Shown here: positions 24,365 to 32,649 of the stretch, one piece after another
How positions within the stretch are numbered: the first letter of the stretch is position 1
Layout: each line of letters begins with the position of its first letter
Source: a bacterium
GTDB taxonomy: Bacteria; Zhuqueibacterota; QNDG01; DSAB01
DNA: 64,000 nucleotides
Assembly (NCBI GenBank): GCA_016931965.1
Contig: JAFGDT010000079.1
Location: 62,001 to 126,000, forward strand
Direction: 5' to 3'
Made by a program: the position numbers and the translations under genes
Notes under the pieces: generated by a model
What the model saw: only the letters and a program-made list of their open reading frames with translations
Told to the model about the DNA's origin: nothing
The model's database searches: none

Positions 24365-24949
24365 TTAAAGTGCAACCCTTTTTAGCCATCCCCTTGCATA
24401 TTTTTCTTGATTTGGCCTTCTTCTCATATATTCGATGTAGTGATACCCTTGAAGAATGTTCATGATTTTCAATAAAAAGGATGCATCGTCATTTTCGAGA
24501 TACTGATCCAATGCATTGAGTGTCGCGGATCCCAGTATACCATCCTCTGTAATATCATCATAATCTTTTTGATTACGGTTGAGAAGATTGAGGCTTTCCT
24601 GAAGAAATTCCACTGAACAATGAATCCCCATGTTGACTCCGGTATCGAAAAGCTCTTCGGCAATCTCTTGACTGAGAATTCTGTCTCCGAGAAATCGATC
24701 CCAAAAATGAATCTTATAGAAGGATTGCACACTTTCCTGAAGTTCCTGATTTCGGCTGCATTTCTCATTGATTTCTCTATCGGATGCTGAAGATGATTTT
24801 ATTTGGTCGATTGTCGTCCATCCTTCCCAGGAAGGATGGTACTGTCTCGCAATGCCTTTGTAGGTTTCTCCACCGATATCGTCCGGGTCGTTGGCATAAC
24901 CTCCTTCGTGCAGAGCTGTTTTCTCAAATGCTTTATGAAAATTGGCCAT
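24365..24949 (-). CDS. GH108-family peptidoglycan hydrolase (N-acetylmuramidase)
   Basis: A 194-residue protein. The N-terminal glycoside hydrolase 108 domain has the catalytic-glutamate motif HEGGYANDPDDIGGETYKGI at residues 14-33. The C-terminal part (FDTGVNMG, then DGILGSATLNAL) matches the peptidoglycan-binding domain commonly found with it. No signal peptide is seen, as in phage lysozymes and effector muramidases. A GAGGATTG ribosome site precedes the ATG. Upstream on the same strand lie an unknown protein and a permuted NlpC/P60-like protein, so a cell-wall-degrading cassette is possible. Confidence 0.9.
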   Translation of the reverse strand: MANFHKAFEKTALHEGGYANDPDDIGGETYKGIARQYHPSWEGWTTIDQIKSSSASDREINEKCSRNQELQESVQSFYKIHFWDRFLGDRILSQEIAEELFDTGVNMGIHCSVEFLQESLNLLNRNQKDYDDITEDGILGSATLNALDQYLENDDASFLLKIMNILQGYHYIEYMRRRPNQEKYARGWLKRVAL

Positions 24950-25083
24950 TTACAATCCTCGTATTGTTCATTCGTTTTTCATTGTGAATCATTGCTGTTC
25001 AGAATGGGAAATGGACATATTGAAAACAAATGAGTTACACTGGTTTTTTTAAATTTAAATATCAGGTTACCCAAGCACCGCCC

Positions 25084-25116
25084 CTGGATTCCCGATTAAA
25101 AAATCCGGGAATGACA
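25084..25116. repeat. REP-like hairpin, ATTCCCG/CGGGAAT type
   Basis: Inverted arms ATTCCCG (25088-25094) and CGGGAAT (25106-25112) followed by GACA. It has the look of a dispersed extragenic palindrome. The 295-base gap 24950-25244 holds this and the next hairpin and no gene. Confidence 0.55.
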
Positions 25117-25126
25117 CCCTCTCCCT

Positions 25127-25158
25127 GTTATTCCGGTCGTGTTTTGAGCTGGAATTCC
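25127..25158. repeat. REP-like hairpin, ATTCCGG/CTGGAAT type
   Basis: Inverted arms ATTCCGG (25130-25136) and CTGGAAT (25149-25155) with one mismatch, 14 bases after the preceding hairpin. It resembles a second class of dispersed extragenic hairpin. Confidence 0.45.
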
Positions 25159-25244
25159 TCATAATCTGGAATCTTAATAAAAGCTGAAAGAAATAATCAA
25201 TTCATTCATTTTCTATTTTGGACAAGAGTGATTACGAATGATTT

Positions 25245-26114
25245 TTAAACGAGCAGTTTATAACCCGGATCGAGTTTCTGGTGCTGGACGAGAATTTCAT
25301 GGATATCGTACGGGTGTGTTCCCTCGCCGGTCAGGTGATGTTGGATCACCTGGAAGCAATGGAGGATGCCGGCTGCGTTGTCGATATCGGCATCGATCAT
25401 AAAATCCAATGAATCATTTTTCAGGAAAAAGCTCAGTTGCAGGTTGCCGTATTGATCCTGGGTTTTGAAACTGCCAGCTCTCGAATAACCGACAGGTGGA
25501 TTGTGCAAGCTGTCGTCTGCTTCGTGGAACAGGTGATCGGATAGGCTGTTTTTCACTTCATCACGAAAATCAACGCTTACCCTGGCAAAGAATCGGTCTC
25601 CTCTCACTCTGATCAGAGAGATCACAAATGAAAAACAGTTGCGTCCATTCTGAAATGAAGTCGCATGCATTTTGTGGTAAATATTGAGCAAACCCGCTTT
25701 TTGAATGTGATCAAAAGAAAGATAAAGATATTCTCCTTTTTTATCGGGATATGACTCGACCTCAGAATGATTCAAAACGTGTTTGAGATCGTCCGGCAGA
25801 TCTGCAAATTCCGGTGCTTGGATTCCGGTCACCTTTTCAGGATCGACAGGTAAAGTGCGGGTTTCTTTTTTTGTCTGGCCATCCTGGACCATGGTGAAAA
25901 AACGGATAGGACGGTAGCGTGTCGGGAAAATAGAGACGCGATATATTCCGGGGACCAGTCCGGAAAGTGTATTTCTCATTGAGGGTCTCACATCACGTGC
26001 GACACGGGATTCACTTTGAAGGATGGTGTGCTGAAGGTGTATATCCAGTCTTCCATTGAGTTTTGAACCATACACATCCCGTAAATACAATATGAGTTTT
26101 CCTCCGTCGCTCAT
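25245..26114 (-). CDS. Protein of unknown function in the cell-wall hydrolase cassette
   Basis: A 289-residue soluble protein that I do not recognise. It has no signal peptide or membrane segment. The first 85 residues (LILYLRDVYGSKLNGRLDI, then GLVPGIYRVSIFP and FFTMVQDGQ) resemble a small beta-sandwich of the carboxypeptidase-regulatory or carrier type. The rest is a mixed alpha/beta region (FSFVISLIRVRGDRFFARVSVDF). It starts 23 bases after the stop of the NlpC-like gene, so the two form an operon. A role with the neighbouring wall hydrolases is inference from position only. Confidence 0.75.
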   Translation of the reverse strand: MSDGGKLILYLRDVYGSKLNGRLDIHLQHTILQSESRVARDVRPSMRNTLSGLVPGIYRVSIFPTRYRPIRFFTMVQDGQTKKETRTLPVDPEKVTGIQAPEFADLPDDLKHVLNHSEVESYPDKKGEYLYLSFDHIQKAGLLNIYHKMHATSFQNGRNCFSFVISLIRVRGDRFFARVSVDFRDEVKNSLSDHLFHEADDSLHNPPVGYSRAGSFKTQDQYGNLQLSFFLKNDSLDFMIDADIDNAAGILHCFQVIQHHLTGEGTHPYDIHEILVQHQKLDPGYKLLV

Positions 26115-26137
26115 ATTGACCTCCTTTTATGGATAAA

Positions 26138-26872
26138 TTATCCTTTATATTGTGTTCCATTGTTAAATCTGGCAATCAATTCAAATTCATTGCAAAAATA
26201 GTCGGAATTGGCAAAATGGGCCGGTGATGTGGCCTCCACATCTGTGCCGTTGAACTGTTCCACTTTTTTCTCCGGCCACTTATCGGCATTGAGTTTGTCG
26301 AAAAGCCATTTCCCCGAATCGGAATCGGATGTCCGAATACGCTGTTGATACAGATGTTCAAACACCACTCTGACACCGACACTGCAGACTTTTTTCTTTC
26401 TCCCGAAATCAAAAATCGATAAACGCCTCTGGTGTTCGTATCCGAGGATTTGGTTGATGGCGATATCCAAAAGCTGCCCGATATCGTAGTCGGTTCCCAG
26501 CATATCGTTGGCCGATTTTCTCATGGTGGTAATATGGTCGGCTTTCAGTTCTATCAGCCGAAGGCGGTAAATGGATAGATTTGAAAGGCAATATTTTTCC
26601 AATGGTTTCACGGTAGCAATGGGTAGTTCGACAGAGAGCGTATTGTCTTTGTCAAAGAACATCATGGTGTGGTCGTCTTTCCAGTTGCTGTTTTTACCAA
26701 ACAGATCCTTTTGATGCGATTGGATCGATTTGGAACCCATCGACAACCAGAATTCGTACCATTTGAAATCGCCGACCTGATTGACGACGTCACCCGGCTT
26801 GATCACTTGGAGAATATTATCACAAGCGGAATCGACAAGTTTTTTGTCTTTGTATTTATCTTTTTCTTTCAA
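26138..26872 (-). CDS. Putative permuted NlpC/P60-like amidase or peptidase (YiiX type)
   Basis: A 244-residue soluble protein. The opening KPGDVVNQVGDF, a His in DDHTMMFF near residue 69, TDYDIGQLLDIAI in the middle and a Cys in KKVCSVGVRVVFEHL near 168 follow the His-first, Cys-last order of circularly permuted NlpC/P60 (YiiX/YaeF-type) enzymes. Such enzymes cut amide bonds in peptidoglycan peptides or lipids. The assignment rests on motif order only and is moderate. No signal peptide is seen. It is the first gene of a two-gene unit with the unknown protein at 25245. Confidence 0.6.
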   Translation of the reverse strand: MKEKDKYKDKKLVDSACDNILQVIKPGDVVNQVGDFKWYEFWLSMGSKSIQSHQKDLFGKNSNWKDDHTMMFFDKDNTLSVELPIATVKPLEKYCLSNLSIYRLRLIELKADHITTMRKSANDMLGTDYDIGQLLDIAINQILGYEHQRRLSIFDFGRKKKVCSVGVRVVFEHLYQQRIRTSDSDSGKWLFDKLNADKWPEKKVEQFNGTDVEATSPAHFANSDYFCNEFELIARFNNGTQYKG

Positions 26873-27010
26873 TTGAATTCCTCCCCGTATAATAGATAAA
26901 TCGTTGGCATTATGTATTGTAGTTGAAATTTTAGATAAATGAATGGATTCTTTTGCTGCGTATCAATCGCCGATTTATGACGAGTCTTCCCTTTTATTTT
27001 ATAAAACTAT

Positions 27011-27023
27011 TTGACAATGTCAA
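27011..27023. promoter_or_regulatory. Palindrome TTGACA-A-TGTCAA, possible operator or -35 element
   Basis: A perfect 6+1+6 palindrome, 139 bases upstream of the NlpC-like gene. The same palindrome with T in the centre occurs at 54711, upstream of a metal-locus gene. Each arm equals the -35 consensus, so it may be simply a promoter, or an operator overlapping one. Confidence 0.35.
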
Positions 27024-27247
27024 GTAAAAAATAAACAGTTCGATAATTTACATAACTATTTATCGAAATAATTTCGGATAAATTGGCGTCTACAGTAGCC
27101 AGGTCAATGACCCCTAAATAGTTGCGTTTTTTACTTGACCTTAATTGTTCAATTTGTAATATAGTTTTATATGATATCATTCAAGTTCATTGTTTAGAAT
27201 TATACTGGTCTGAAATAGTCATAGGTCTGAAATGTCCCGATTTTCTT

Positions 27248-27273
27248 GTCCCGCAGAGGCTCAGCCTCTGCGG
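27248..27273. repeat. REP hairpin, left of the RAYT gene
   Basis: A perfect palindrome with 11-base arms (CCGCAGAGGCT at 27251-27261) around one central base, preceded by GTC. The same sequence occurs in inverted orientation to the right of the transposase gene. Confidence 0.85.
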
Positions 27274-27299
27274 AATACCCAAACCTTAAAAAGTAAAAC

Positions 27300-27920
27300 G
27301 TGACAACCAGAAACCATCAATCGATTGAGCAACTTGGAGGGACCTATTCATTTACAACTACAGTAATGGGTTGGAAACATATATTTGTAAAACAAAATTA
27401 TCTAGATTGTATTATTGATTCATTTCGCTTTCATCATGAAAAGAAAGCTGTATATACAGTTGGATATTGCATTATGCCCAGTCATTTGCATTGGATAATC
27501 AAACTGGACGAAAGGCGTCGTGATATTTCAAGAGTTGTAGGCGATTTTAAGAGTTATATTGCCCATGAAATATTAGATGGTTTGAAGACTGAAAAAAAAG
27601 GTGTTCACCTTTCTTTGCATCCCCTTTTTTCAGATAATCCAAATGTGAATATTGAAAGCCCTTCTTCACTGCTCATGTATTTTAAACAGCTTGCTCACAA
27701 TGATTCTGATCAGGATCATCGTTTCTGGCAAAGAAATTCCGATATTAAATTGATAGAAACATATTCTTTCTTGAAACAAAAGCTGAATTATATTCATTAC
27801 AATCCGGTTCGAGGTAAATGGAATATTACAAAAGATCCATTAGAATATCCTTTTAGCAGCTGTCGTTACTATCAAGATGGTGTGGATTGGTATCAATTGA
27901 AAATAATGAGCTTGTTTTAG
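27300..27920 (+). CDS. REP-associated tyrosine transposase (RAYT, Y1 family)
   Basis: A 206-residue protein of the IS200/IS605-like Y1 transposase family in its REP-associated branch. The metal-binding HUH motif is seen as MPSHLHWIIK near residue 60, and the catalytic Tyr is expected in the LKQKLNYIHYNPVRG stretch near residues 160-174, which is typical of RAYTs. It starts with GTG, and the gene is flanked at 26 and 12 bases by inverted copies of one hairpin. Family role: single-strand processing of REP sequences. It is likely domesticated or a mobile REP unit. Confidence 0.92.
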   Translation: MTTRNHQSIEQLGGTYSFTTTVMGWKHIFVKQNYLDCIIDSFRFHHEKKAVYTVGYCIMPSHLHWIIKLDERRRDISRVVGDFKSYIAHEILDGLKTEKKGVHLSLHPLFSDNPNVNIESPSSLLMYFKQLAHNDSDQDHRFWQRNSDIKLIETYSFLKQKLNYIHYNPVRGKWNITKDPLEYPFSSCRYYQDGVDWYQLKIMSLF

Positions 27921-27932
27921 TATATTTTATAT

Positions 27933-27957
27933 CGCAGAGGCTGAGCCTCTGCGGGAC
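27933..27957. repeat. REP hairpin, right of the RAYT gene
   Basis: A 21-base perfect palindrome (arms CGCAGAGGCT at 27933-27942) followed by GGAC, an inverted copy of the hairpin at 27248. The two form the ends of a RAYT/REP unit. Confidence 0.85.
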
Positions 27958-27993
27958 ACAATAAAATTGTTTGAATAAGAATTTTTAAATAAG

Positions 27994-28019
27994 ATCCCGA
28001 AACAAGCTCGGGGTGACAG
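27994..28019. repeat. REP-like hairpin, TCCCGA/TCGGG type
   Basis: Short arms CCCGA (27996-28000) and TCGGG (28008-28012) followed by GTGACA. The tail GGGxTGACA is shared with the hairpin at 25084, which points to one family of dispersed palindromes. Confidence 0.45.
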
Positions 28020-28076
28020 GGGTATTAAGAATTTTTTAAAATTTTTATGGATTTTATAAAGAGTATTGGGAAAATT

Positions 28077-29501
28077 TCAATCATGCCGCAACGCTTCTAC
28101 GGGATCGACACGGGCGGCGCGCATGGCGGGATAGAGACCTGCAAGAAGACTGACGAAAATGGAGAAACCGATGGCGCCCAGGAGGAGCCAGATGGGCATG
28201 TAGAAGTAATCCACAACCGGGCCGCCCTGTTGCGTCACAATGTAATTGGCGACCACATTGGCAATGCGCGTGACGATCCATCCCAATATCAAACCGAAGA
28301 TGCCCCCGATCAAACCGATGGCGCCCGCTTCAAAAAAGAAGATCCCCTTGATTTCATTTTCACTGCCGCCGATGGCCTTCATAATACCGATCTCCCGGGT
28401 TCTTTCCAAAATGGACATGACCATGGTATTGATAATGCCGAGGGCAGCCACAAAAAGCGCGATGATACCGATGGTACCCAGGGCAGTATCCAGAATAATA
28501 AATCCCTTTTTGATTTCATCGAGCTGTTCCATGATAGAAAACGTATTGTATCCCATCTCTTCGATCTTTTCCTGAATTCTGTCCAGGTCCTGTGTCCGCC
28601 TGACGCGCACATAAAAAGCGCCATACCCTTCAGTATCTCCCGACGGATCGAAAAGGTCCCGGACGCTTGTGAATCCCAATTGTGGAATCTCTTCAGCGCG
28701 CCCAATAGGCGCAATGACGCCACTTATAAACCGGCTGTCGCTGAATTCGCTGGGCTCCTTTAATAGACCACCAATACGAAATGGTGTTACCGCTTCGCGG
28801 AAGGGTCTGCCTGTTGTTGTGTTCAGATAATTCAGTGGATTCTGCATGATTTTAGACACATCGATCACGGATGTAATGATCTCTATTTCTTTCCCCAGGA
28901 TGGAATCAGCCGATACCGAACGAACACCTCTTGCAGAATCTTCCCATGAGAGGGCCACAGGATTTTCGGGATCTTTGACCACCCTTTTTAATTCTTTGAG
29001 CACGCTCGGATTAAGGAGAACCAATGATGCGGAATCCGACGCAAAAAAATGACCATAGGGAATCTCATTAAACGGTTTGAATTGACCCATTGATGCGGGA
29101 AGGGCTCTGAGTGTCGTTTGTGTCTCTTCATTTCCCATTCTGACTTTTACCGGAAAGACGATCTCGGGAAAAGCAATTTCAACGCCGTCCAGACTTTGTA
29201 TTTTTTCAAGGGCATCCCGGTTGAGCAAAGGAGCTTCTGCTTGAAAAGATTCGATGACGCCTTCAATATTGCCCTGCATGGCACTCTGAATGTCGATCTC
29301 CTGTCCAGTCACTGTGAGACTGGTAAAAAGATCATTTTCGCGTATCGCATCGGTGACGTTTTTTTGCATGCCGATGCCAAAAGAGACCATCGAGACCAAT
29401 GCACCGATGCCGATAGCCACGCCAAGTGTGGTCAGTATCATCCTGAGTTTCATGCGCCAGAGATTGGCCAGACCGAGGAGAAATTGATCATCAATTCTCA
29501 A
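28077..29501 (-). CDS. ABC transporter permease, MacB/FtsX type
   Basis: A 474-residue permease. It has one N-terminal membrane segment (near residues 19-45), a large extracytoplasmic domain of about 280 residues (MacB_PCD type) and three C-terminal membrane segments with FtsX-family features (SILERTREIGIMKAIGGSE, then PVEALR at the end). It overlaps the ATPase gene by four bases and forms with it a MacB-like tripartite or mechanotransmission exporter, for lipoproteins, peptides or toxic compounds. Its C-terminal coding end is unusually GC-rich (about 61% in 28081-28200 by hand count). Confidence 0.92.
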   Translation of the reverse strand: MRIDDQFLLGLANLWRMKLRMILTTLGVAIGIGALVSMVSFGIGMQKNVTDAIRENDLFTSLTVTGQEIDIQSAMQGNIEGVIESFQAEAPLLNRDALEKIQSLDGVEIAFPEIVFPVKVRMGNEETQTTLRALPASMGQFKPFNEIPYGHFFASDSASLVLLNPSVLKELKRVVKDPENPVALSWEDSARGVRSVSADSILGKEIEIITSVIDVSKIMQNPLNYLNTTTGRPFREAVTPFRIGGLLKEPSEFSDSRFISGVIAPIGRAEEIPQLGFTSVRDLFDPSGDTEGYGAFYVRVRRTQDLDRIQEKIEEMGYNTFSIMEQLDEIKKGFIILDTALGTIGIIALFVAALGIINTMVMSILERTREIGIMKAIGGSENEIKGIFFFEAGAIGLIGGIFGLILGWIVTRIANVVANYIVTQQGGPVVDYFYMPIWLLLGAIGFSIFVSLLAGLYPAMRAARVDPVEALRHD

Positions 29502-30217
29502 GAAATTCTCCTGAGTATCTGTTGATGGACAATCTTACCGTCAAAGAGGTGAAGTATGCGATGAGAAACGGTTTTTGCCAGTTCCTCGTCATGCGTCACC
29601 ATGAGAATCGTCACATGTTGTTTCTGGTTTAGTTTTTCGAGCAGTTGTATGATTTCAATGGATGTTTTGCTGTCCAAATTGCCCGTCGGTTCATCGGCCA
29701 ACAGAATATCCGGTTCATTGGCCAGGGCCCGCGCAATGGCCACGCGCTGGGCTTCTCCTCCCGAAAGTTCTCCAGGTTTGTGATCGAGACGGTGCTCCAG
29801 TCCCACACGGGAAAGGATTTCAGACGCTTTCTGTTTTCGATCTCTGCGTTTCATTCCTCCGAATGCCAGGGCGAGTGTGATGTTTTCGAGTGCCGTTCTC
29901 GATGGAATCAGATTGAATGATTGAAAGATCATACCAACAGTTTGACGTCGATGCAGGGCAAGTTCCGACCTTTTCATTTTTGTAAGGTCTGCATTGTTGA
30001 CGAAAAGATGGCCTGAGGTGGCCCTGTCCAGACCCCCGACTAAATTCAACAGTGTCGATTTTCCGGATCCAGATCGGCCTACGATGGTGATGAACTCACT
30101 TTTTGAAACATCAAATGAAATGGACTGTACCGCCTGAACCTGGATAGATCCTTTATGATAATTTTTGACAATTTTTTGTATTCGCAGAATGGGATTCAAT
30201 GAATCTTCCGTATTCAC
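29498..30217 (-). CDS. ABC transporter ATPase, MacB/LolD type
   Basis: A 239-residue ATPase with Walker A GRSGSGKST, signature LSGGEAQRVAIARAL, Walker B ILLADEPTGNLD and the switch His in MVTHDEELA. These are those of the LolD/MacB/FtsE branch. It energises the FtsX-type permease encoded directly downstream, with which it overlaps by four bases. Confidence 0.95.
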   Translation of the reverse strand: MNTEDSLNPILRIQKIVKNYHKGSIQVQAVQSISFDVSKSEFITIVGRSGSGKSTLLNLVGGLDRATSGHLFVNNADLTKMKRSELALHRRQTVGMIFQSFNLIPSRTALENITLALAFGGMKRRDRKQKASEILSRVGLEHRLDHKPGELSGGEAQRVAIARALANEPDILLADEPTGNLDSKTSIEIIQLLEKLNQKQHVTILMVTHDEELAKTVSHRILHLFDGKIVHQQILRRIS

Positions 30218-30283
30218 ATAACGTATAACTATATTACGATATAAAAGCCAAAAAGTTTCTATGGAAAATATATCTGTTTCAAC

Positions 30284-30312
30284 TTGACTTTAATTATAAA
30301 TTATATTACATT
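30284..30312 (+). promoter_or_regulatory. Promoter of rarA
   Basis: TTGACT at 30284-30289 and TACATT at 30307-30312 with a 17-base spacer. The expected start of transcription falls at or next to the rarA ATG at 30320. Confidence 0.5.
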
Positions 30313-30319
30313 TAGGCTC

Positions 30320-31648
30320 ATGGATCTTTTTCAAAATAAGGTGTCGGTTCATCAGAAAGTTCATCCTCCTTTGGCCGATCGGATCCGTCCTCTCAATCTC
30401 GATGAATTTGTTGGGCAAACCCATTTGGTCGGGGATAATCGCATATTAAGGAGTATGATCAAACAGGATGAACCGAGTTCGATGATCTTATGGGGTCCTC
30501 CCGGATCGGGAAAAACAACCCTGGCGAAAATCATTTCACACATGACAAAAGCCTCTTTTTTTTCTCTAAGCGCTGTCACTGCTGGGTTGTCTCATATTCG
30601 TAAAGTGATTGATCAGGCCAAAATTAATCAAAAAGGGCTCGGGAAACGGACCATCCTTTTTATTGATGAAATTCATCGATTTAATAAAGCCCAGCAAGAT
30701 GCCCTTCTTCATTCTGTCGAGGACGGCACACTCGTTTTCATTGGAGCGACTACTGAAAATCCATCATTTGAGGTCATTGCCCCGCTTCTTTCTCGGTGCC
30801 GGATTTATCGGTTGAACAGCTTAAGCCATGATGAAATAGGAGAGATCCTGAATCGAGCCCTTCAATCGGATTCTATTCTCCAGGAATGGCATTTATCCCT
30901 TTCCGAGGGGATTAAAACAGCACTGATCCATCTCTCCAATGGTGATGCACGAATTGCTCTGAATGGTTTGGAATTGTGTGGCCGATTGGCTCCCGAGAAA
31001 AATGGAAAACGGAAAATCACTTTGGACATTGTAAGCGAAGCAATGCAAAAACAGGTTCTTTTTTACGATCAAAAAGGCGATTATCATTATGATACCATAT
31101 CCGTCTTCATCAAATCGATGCGGGGTTCCGATCCTGATGGAGCTGTTTACTGGTTGGCGAGAATGATCGAATCCGGTGAAGATCCGCTTTTCATAGCACG
31201 TCGTATGATCATCCTCGCAGCGGAGGATATCGGCAACAGCGATCCTCAAGCATTGGTGTTAGCCAGTGCGACTTTTCAGGCTGTTCATGCCGTGGGTATG
31301 CCTGAGGCAAGAATTATACTGTCACAAGCGGCAACTTATCTGGCTTCTGCACCCAAAAGCAATGCATCCTGTATGGCCATCAGTAAAGCCCAAGAGGATG
31401 TCAGAAAATATCCGGCCGATCCGGTTCCGCTTCATCTCAGGAATGCGCCTACTGGACTGATGAAGAAGATGGGATATGGATCCAATTATCATTATGCACA
31501 CGATTATCAAAATGGCTTTGTAGAACAGGAATACCTACCGCCTCGGTTAAAGGATACCATTTATTACCATCCAAAAGATATTGGAGCAGAAAAGGAAATA
31601 AAGAAGAGACTTGAACGTTTGTGGAGGAAAAGAAAAAATAAAACTTAA
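30320..31648 (+). CDS. rarA: Replication-associated recombination protein A (AAA+ ATPase)
   Basis: A 442-residue AAA+ protein of the RarA/MgsA/WRNIP1 family. Near the N-terminus it has PLADRIRPLNLDEFVGQTHL, then Walker A GPPGSGKTT, Walker B ILFIDEIHRFNK and sensor 1 GATTENPSFEV. The C-terminal tetramerisation region includes SMRGSDPDGAVYWLARM and AAEDIGNSDP. It acts at stalled replication forks. A longer frame begins at 30284, but the first 12 residues are not family-like and would start within the promoter. ATG 30320 gives the usual MDLF start. Confidence 0.95.
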   Translation: MDLFQNKVSVHQKVHPPLADRIRPLNLDEFVGQTHLVGDNRILRSMIKQDEPSSMILWGPPGSGKTTLAKIISHMTKASFFSLSAVTAGLSHIRKVIDQAKINQKGLGKRTILFIDEIHRFNKAQQDALLHSVEDGTLVFIGATTENPSFEVIAPLLSRCRIYRLNSLSHDEIGEILNRALQSDSILQEWHLSLSEGIKTALIHLSNGDARIALNGLELCGRLAPEKNGKRKITLDIVSEAMQKQVLFYDQKGDYHYDTISVFIKSMRGSDPDGAVYWLARMIESGEDPLFIARRMIILAAEDIGNSDPQALVLASATFQAVHAVGMPEARIILSQAATYLASAPKSNASCMAISKAQEDVRKYPADPVPLHLRNAPTGLMKKMGYGSNYHYAHDYQNGFVEQEYLPPRLKDTIYYHPKDIGAEKEIKKRLERLWRKRKNKT

Positions 31649-31689
31649 TAGAGATTATGTGATTCAATTTTTAGACTGAAGGTGAAGGA

Positions 31690-32649
31690 ATGAGTAAGCA
31701 AGAACTGTATATTGGAGTTGATGTCGGTGGGACAAACATTAAAAGTGGTTTGGTTACCTTCGAGGGTGATATCGTTGAGGAAAAATGGGTAGATACCGAT
31801 GTTCATAAGGGTGTTGATGATGTGCTTGACCGGATTGGTCATATCATTCAAGAGTTTGTTGAAAATACTGACAATAAGACTGCGGTTCGAGGTGTGGGAA
31901 TGGGGATCCCAGGTCAGATTGATGTAAGAAATGGACTTTTAAAAGAATCACCTAATCTACCTGGATGGGATGAGATACATATTGATGAAGAACTTAAAAA
32001 ACGAACAGGTTTAACGGTTACGGTTGACAATGATGCCAATATTGCCGCTTTGGGAGAATATGCATATGGAGCGGGTCGCGGGGTGACTGAAATGTTCATG
32101 GTTACTTTGGGAACAGGTGTGGGTAGTGGACTTATATTAAATGGCAATATCTACAGGGGAGCAACAAGATTTGCTGGGGAATTTGGGCATATGACTATAG
32201 AACAAGATGGACCACTTTGTGGTTGTGGCAGACGGGGTTGTGTGGAAGCTTATGTGGGCCTGAATGGCATTTTGAGGCTTGTGAAAGATCAATTAAAATC
32301 GGGAAAAGAATCGGTATTGAGGAAAATAGATCCCGATTTGATCACACCCAAGGATATCAGTTATGCTGCAGGAAACGGCGATAGAGTAGCCATTGATGTG
32401 TTTAGGCAGGTGGGGGAATATTTGGGTATTGGTCTTGGAAATGTGGTGAATCTGTTAAATGTTGAGAAAATTGTTATTGGCGGAGGTGTTTCTAAAGCGG
32501 GTGAATTTATACTTGGGCCTGCGAGAGAAACACTTTTCAAGGTTGCTTTAAAGGTATGTTTGGATGTTGTTAGTGTCGTTCCAGCAACATTTATCGACCG
32601 TGCTGGAATTGTTGGAGCTGCACGGTTGGCTATGTTGAATGGCAAATAG
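31690..32649 (+). CDS. ROK-family sugar kinase, probable glucokinase
   Basis: A 319-residue ROK protein. It has the phosphate-binding GVDVGGTNIKSGLV at the N-terminus, the sugar-binding NDANIAALGE, and the zinc motif GCGRRGCVEAYVG with a preceding EFGHMTIE. These features fit bacterial ROK glucokinases. It has a GGTGAAGGA ribosome site. It would supply glucose 6-phosphate; the PPi-dependent phosphofructokinase is in the same window but far away. Exact sugar specificity is not certain. Confidence 0.92.
   Translation: MSKQELYIGVDVGGTNIKSGLVTFEGDIVEEKWVDTDVHKGVDDVLDRIGHIIQEFVENTDNKTAVRGVGMGIPGQIDVRNGLLKESPNLPGWDEIHIDEELKKRTGLTVTVDNDANIAALGEYAYGAGRGVTEMFMVTLGTGVGSGLILNGNIYRGATRFAGEFGHMTIEQDGPLCGCGRRGCVEAYVGLNGILRLVKDQLKSGKESVLRKIDPDLITPKDISYAAGNGDRVAIDVFRQVGEYLGIGLGNVVNLLNVEKIVIGGGVSKAGEFILGPARETLFKVALKVCLDVVSVVPATFIDRAGIVGAARLAMLNGK

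Larger units (their letters stand above)
26873..27299. other. Intergenic region upstream of two divergent genes
   Basis: No gene is seen in these 427 bases. They contain a 13-base palindrome at 27011-27023, a possible minus-strand promoter using it (TTGACA, 16-base spacer, TAAAAT), a possible plus-strand promoter near 27136 (TTGACC, 16 bases, TAATAT) and the left REP hairpin of the transposase unit at its right end. Confidence 0.5.

Noticed and set aside
24351..24400. Bidirectional terminator between the propeller and GH108 genes
   Set aside because: The six-base arms AAGGGT/ACCCTT lie far apart and partly in the GH108 coding end, so support is too weak.
26904..26921. Sigma-54-like TTGGCA...TTG element
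   Set aside because: The -12 part reads TG instead of GC, and no gene starts at a suitable distance on that strand.
28047..28763. Plus-strand frame of 238 codons
   Set aside because: It is antisense to the MacB-type permease in a GC-rich stretch where stop codons are rare.
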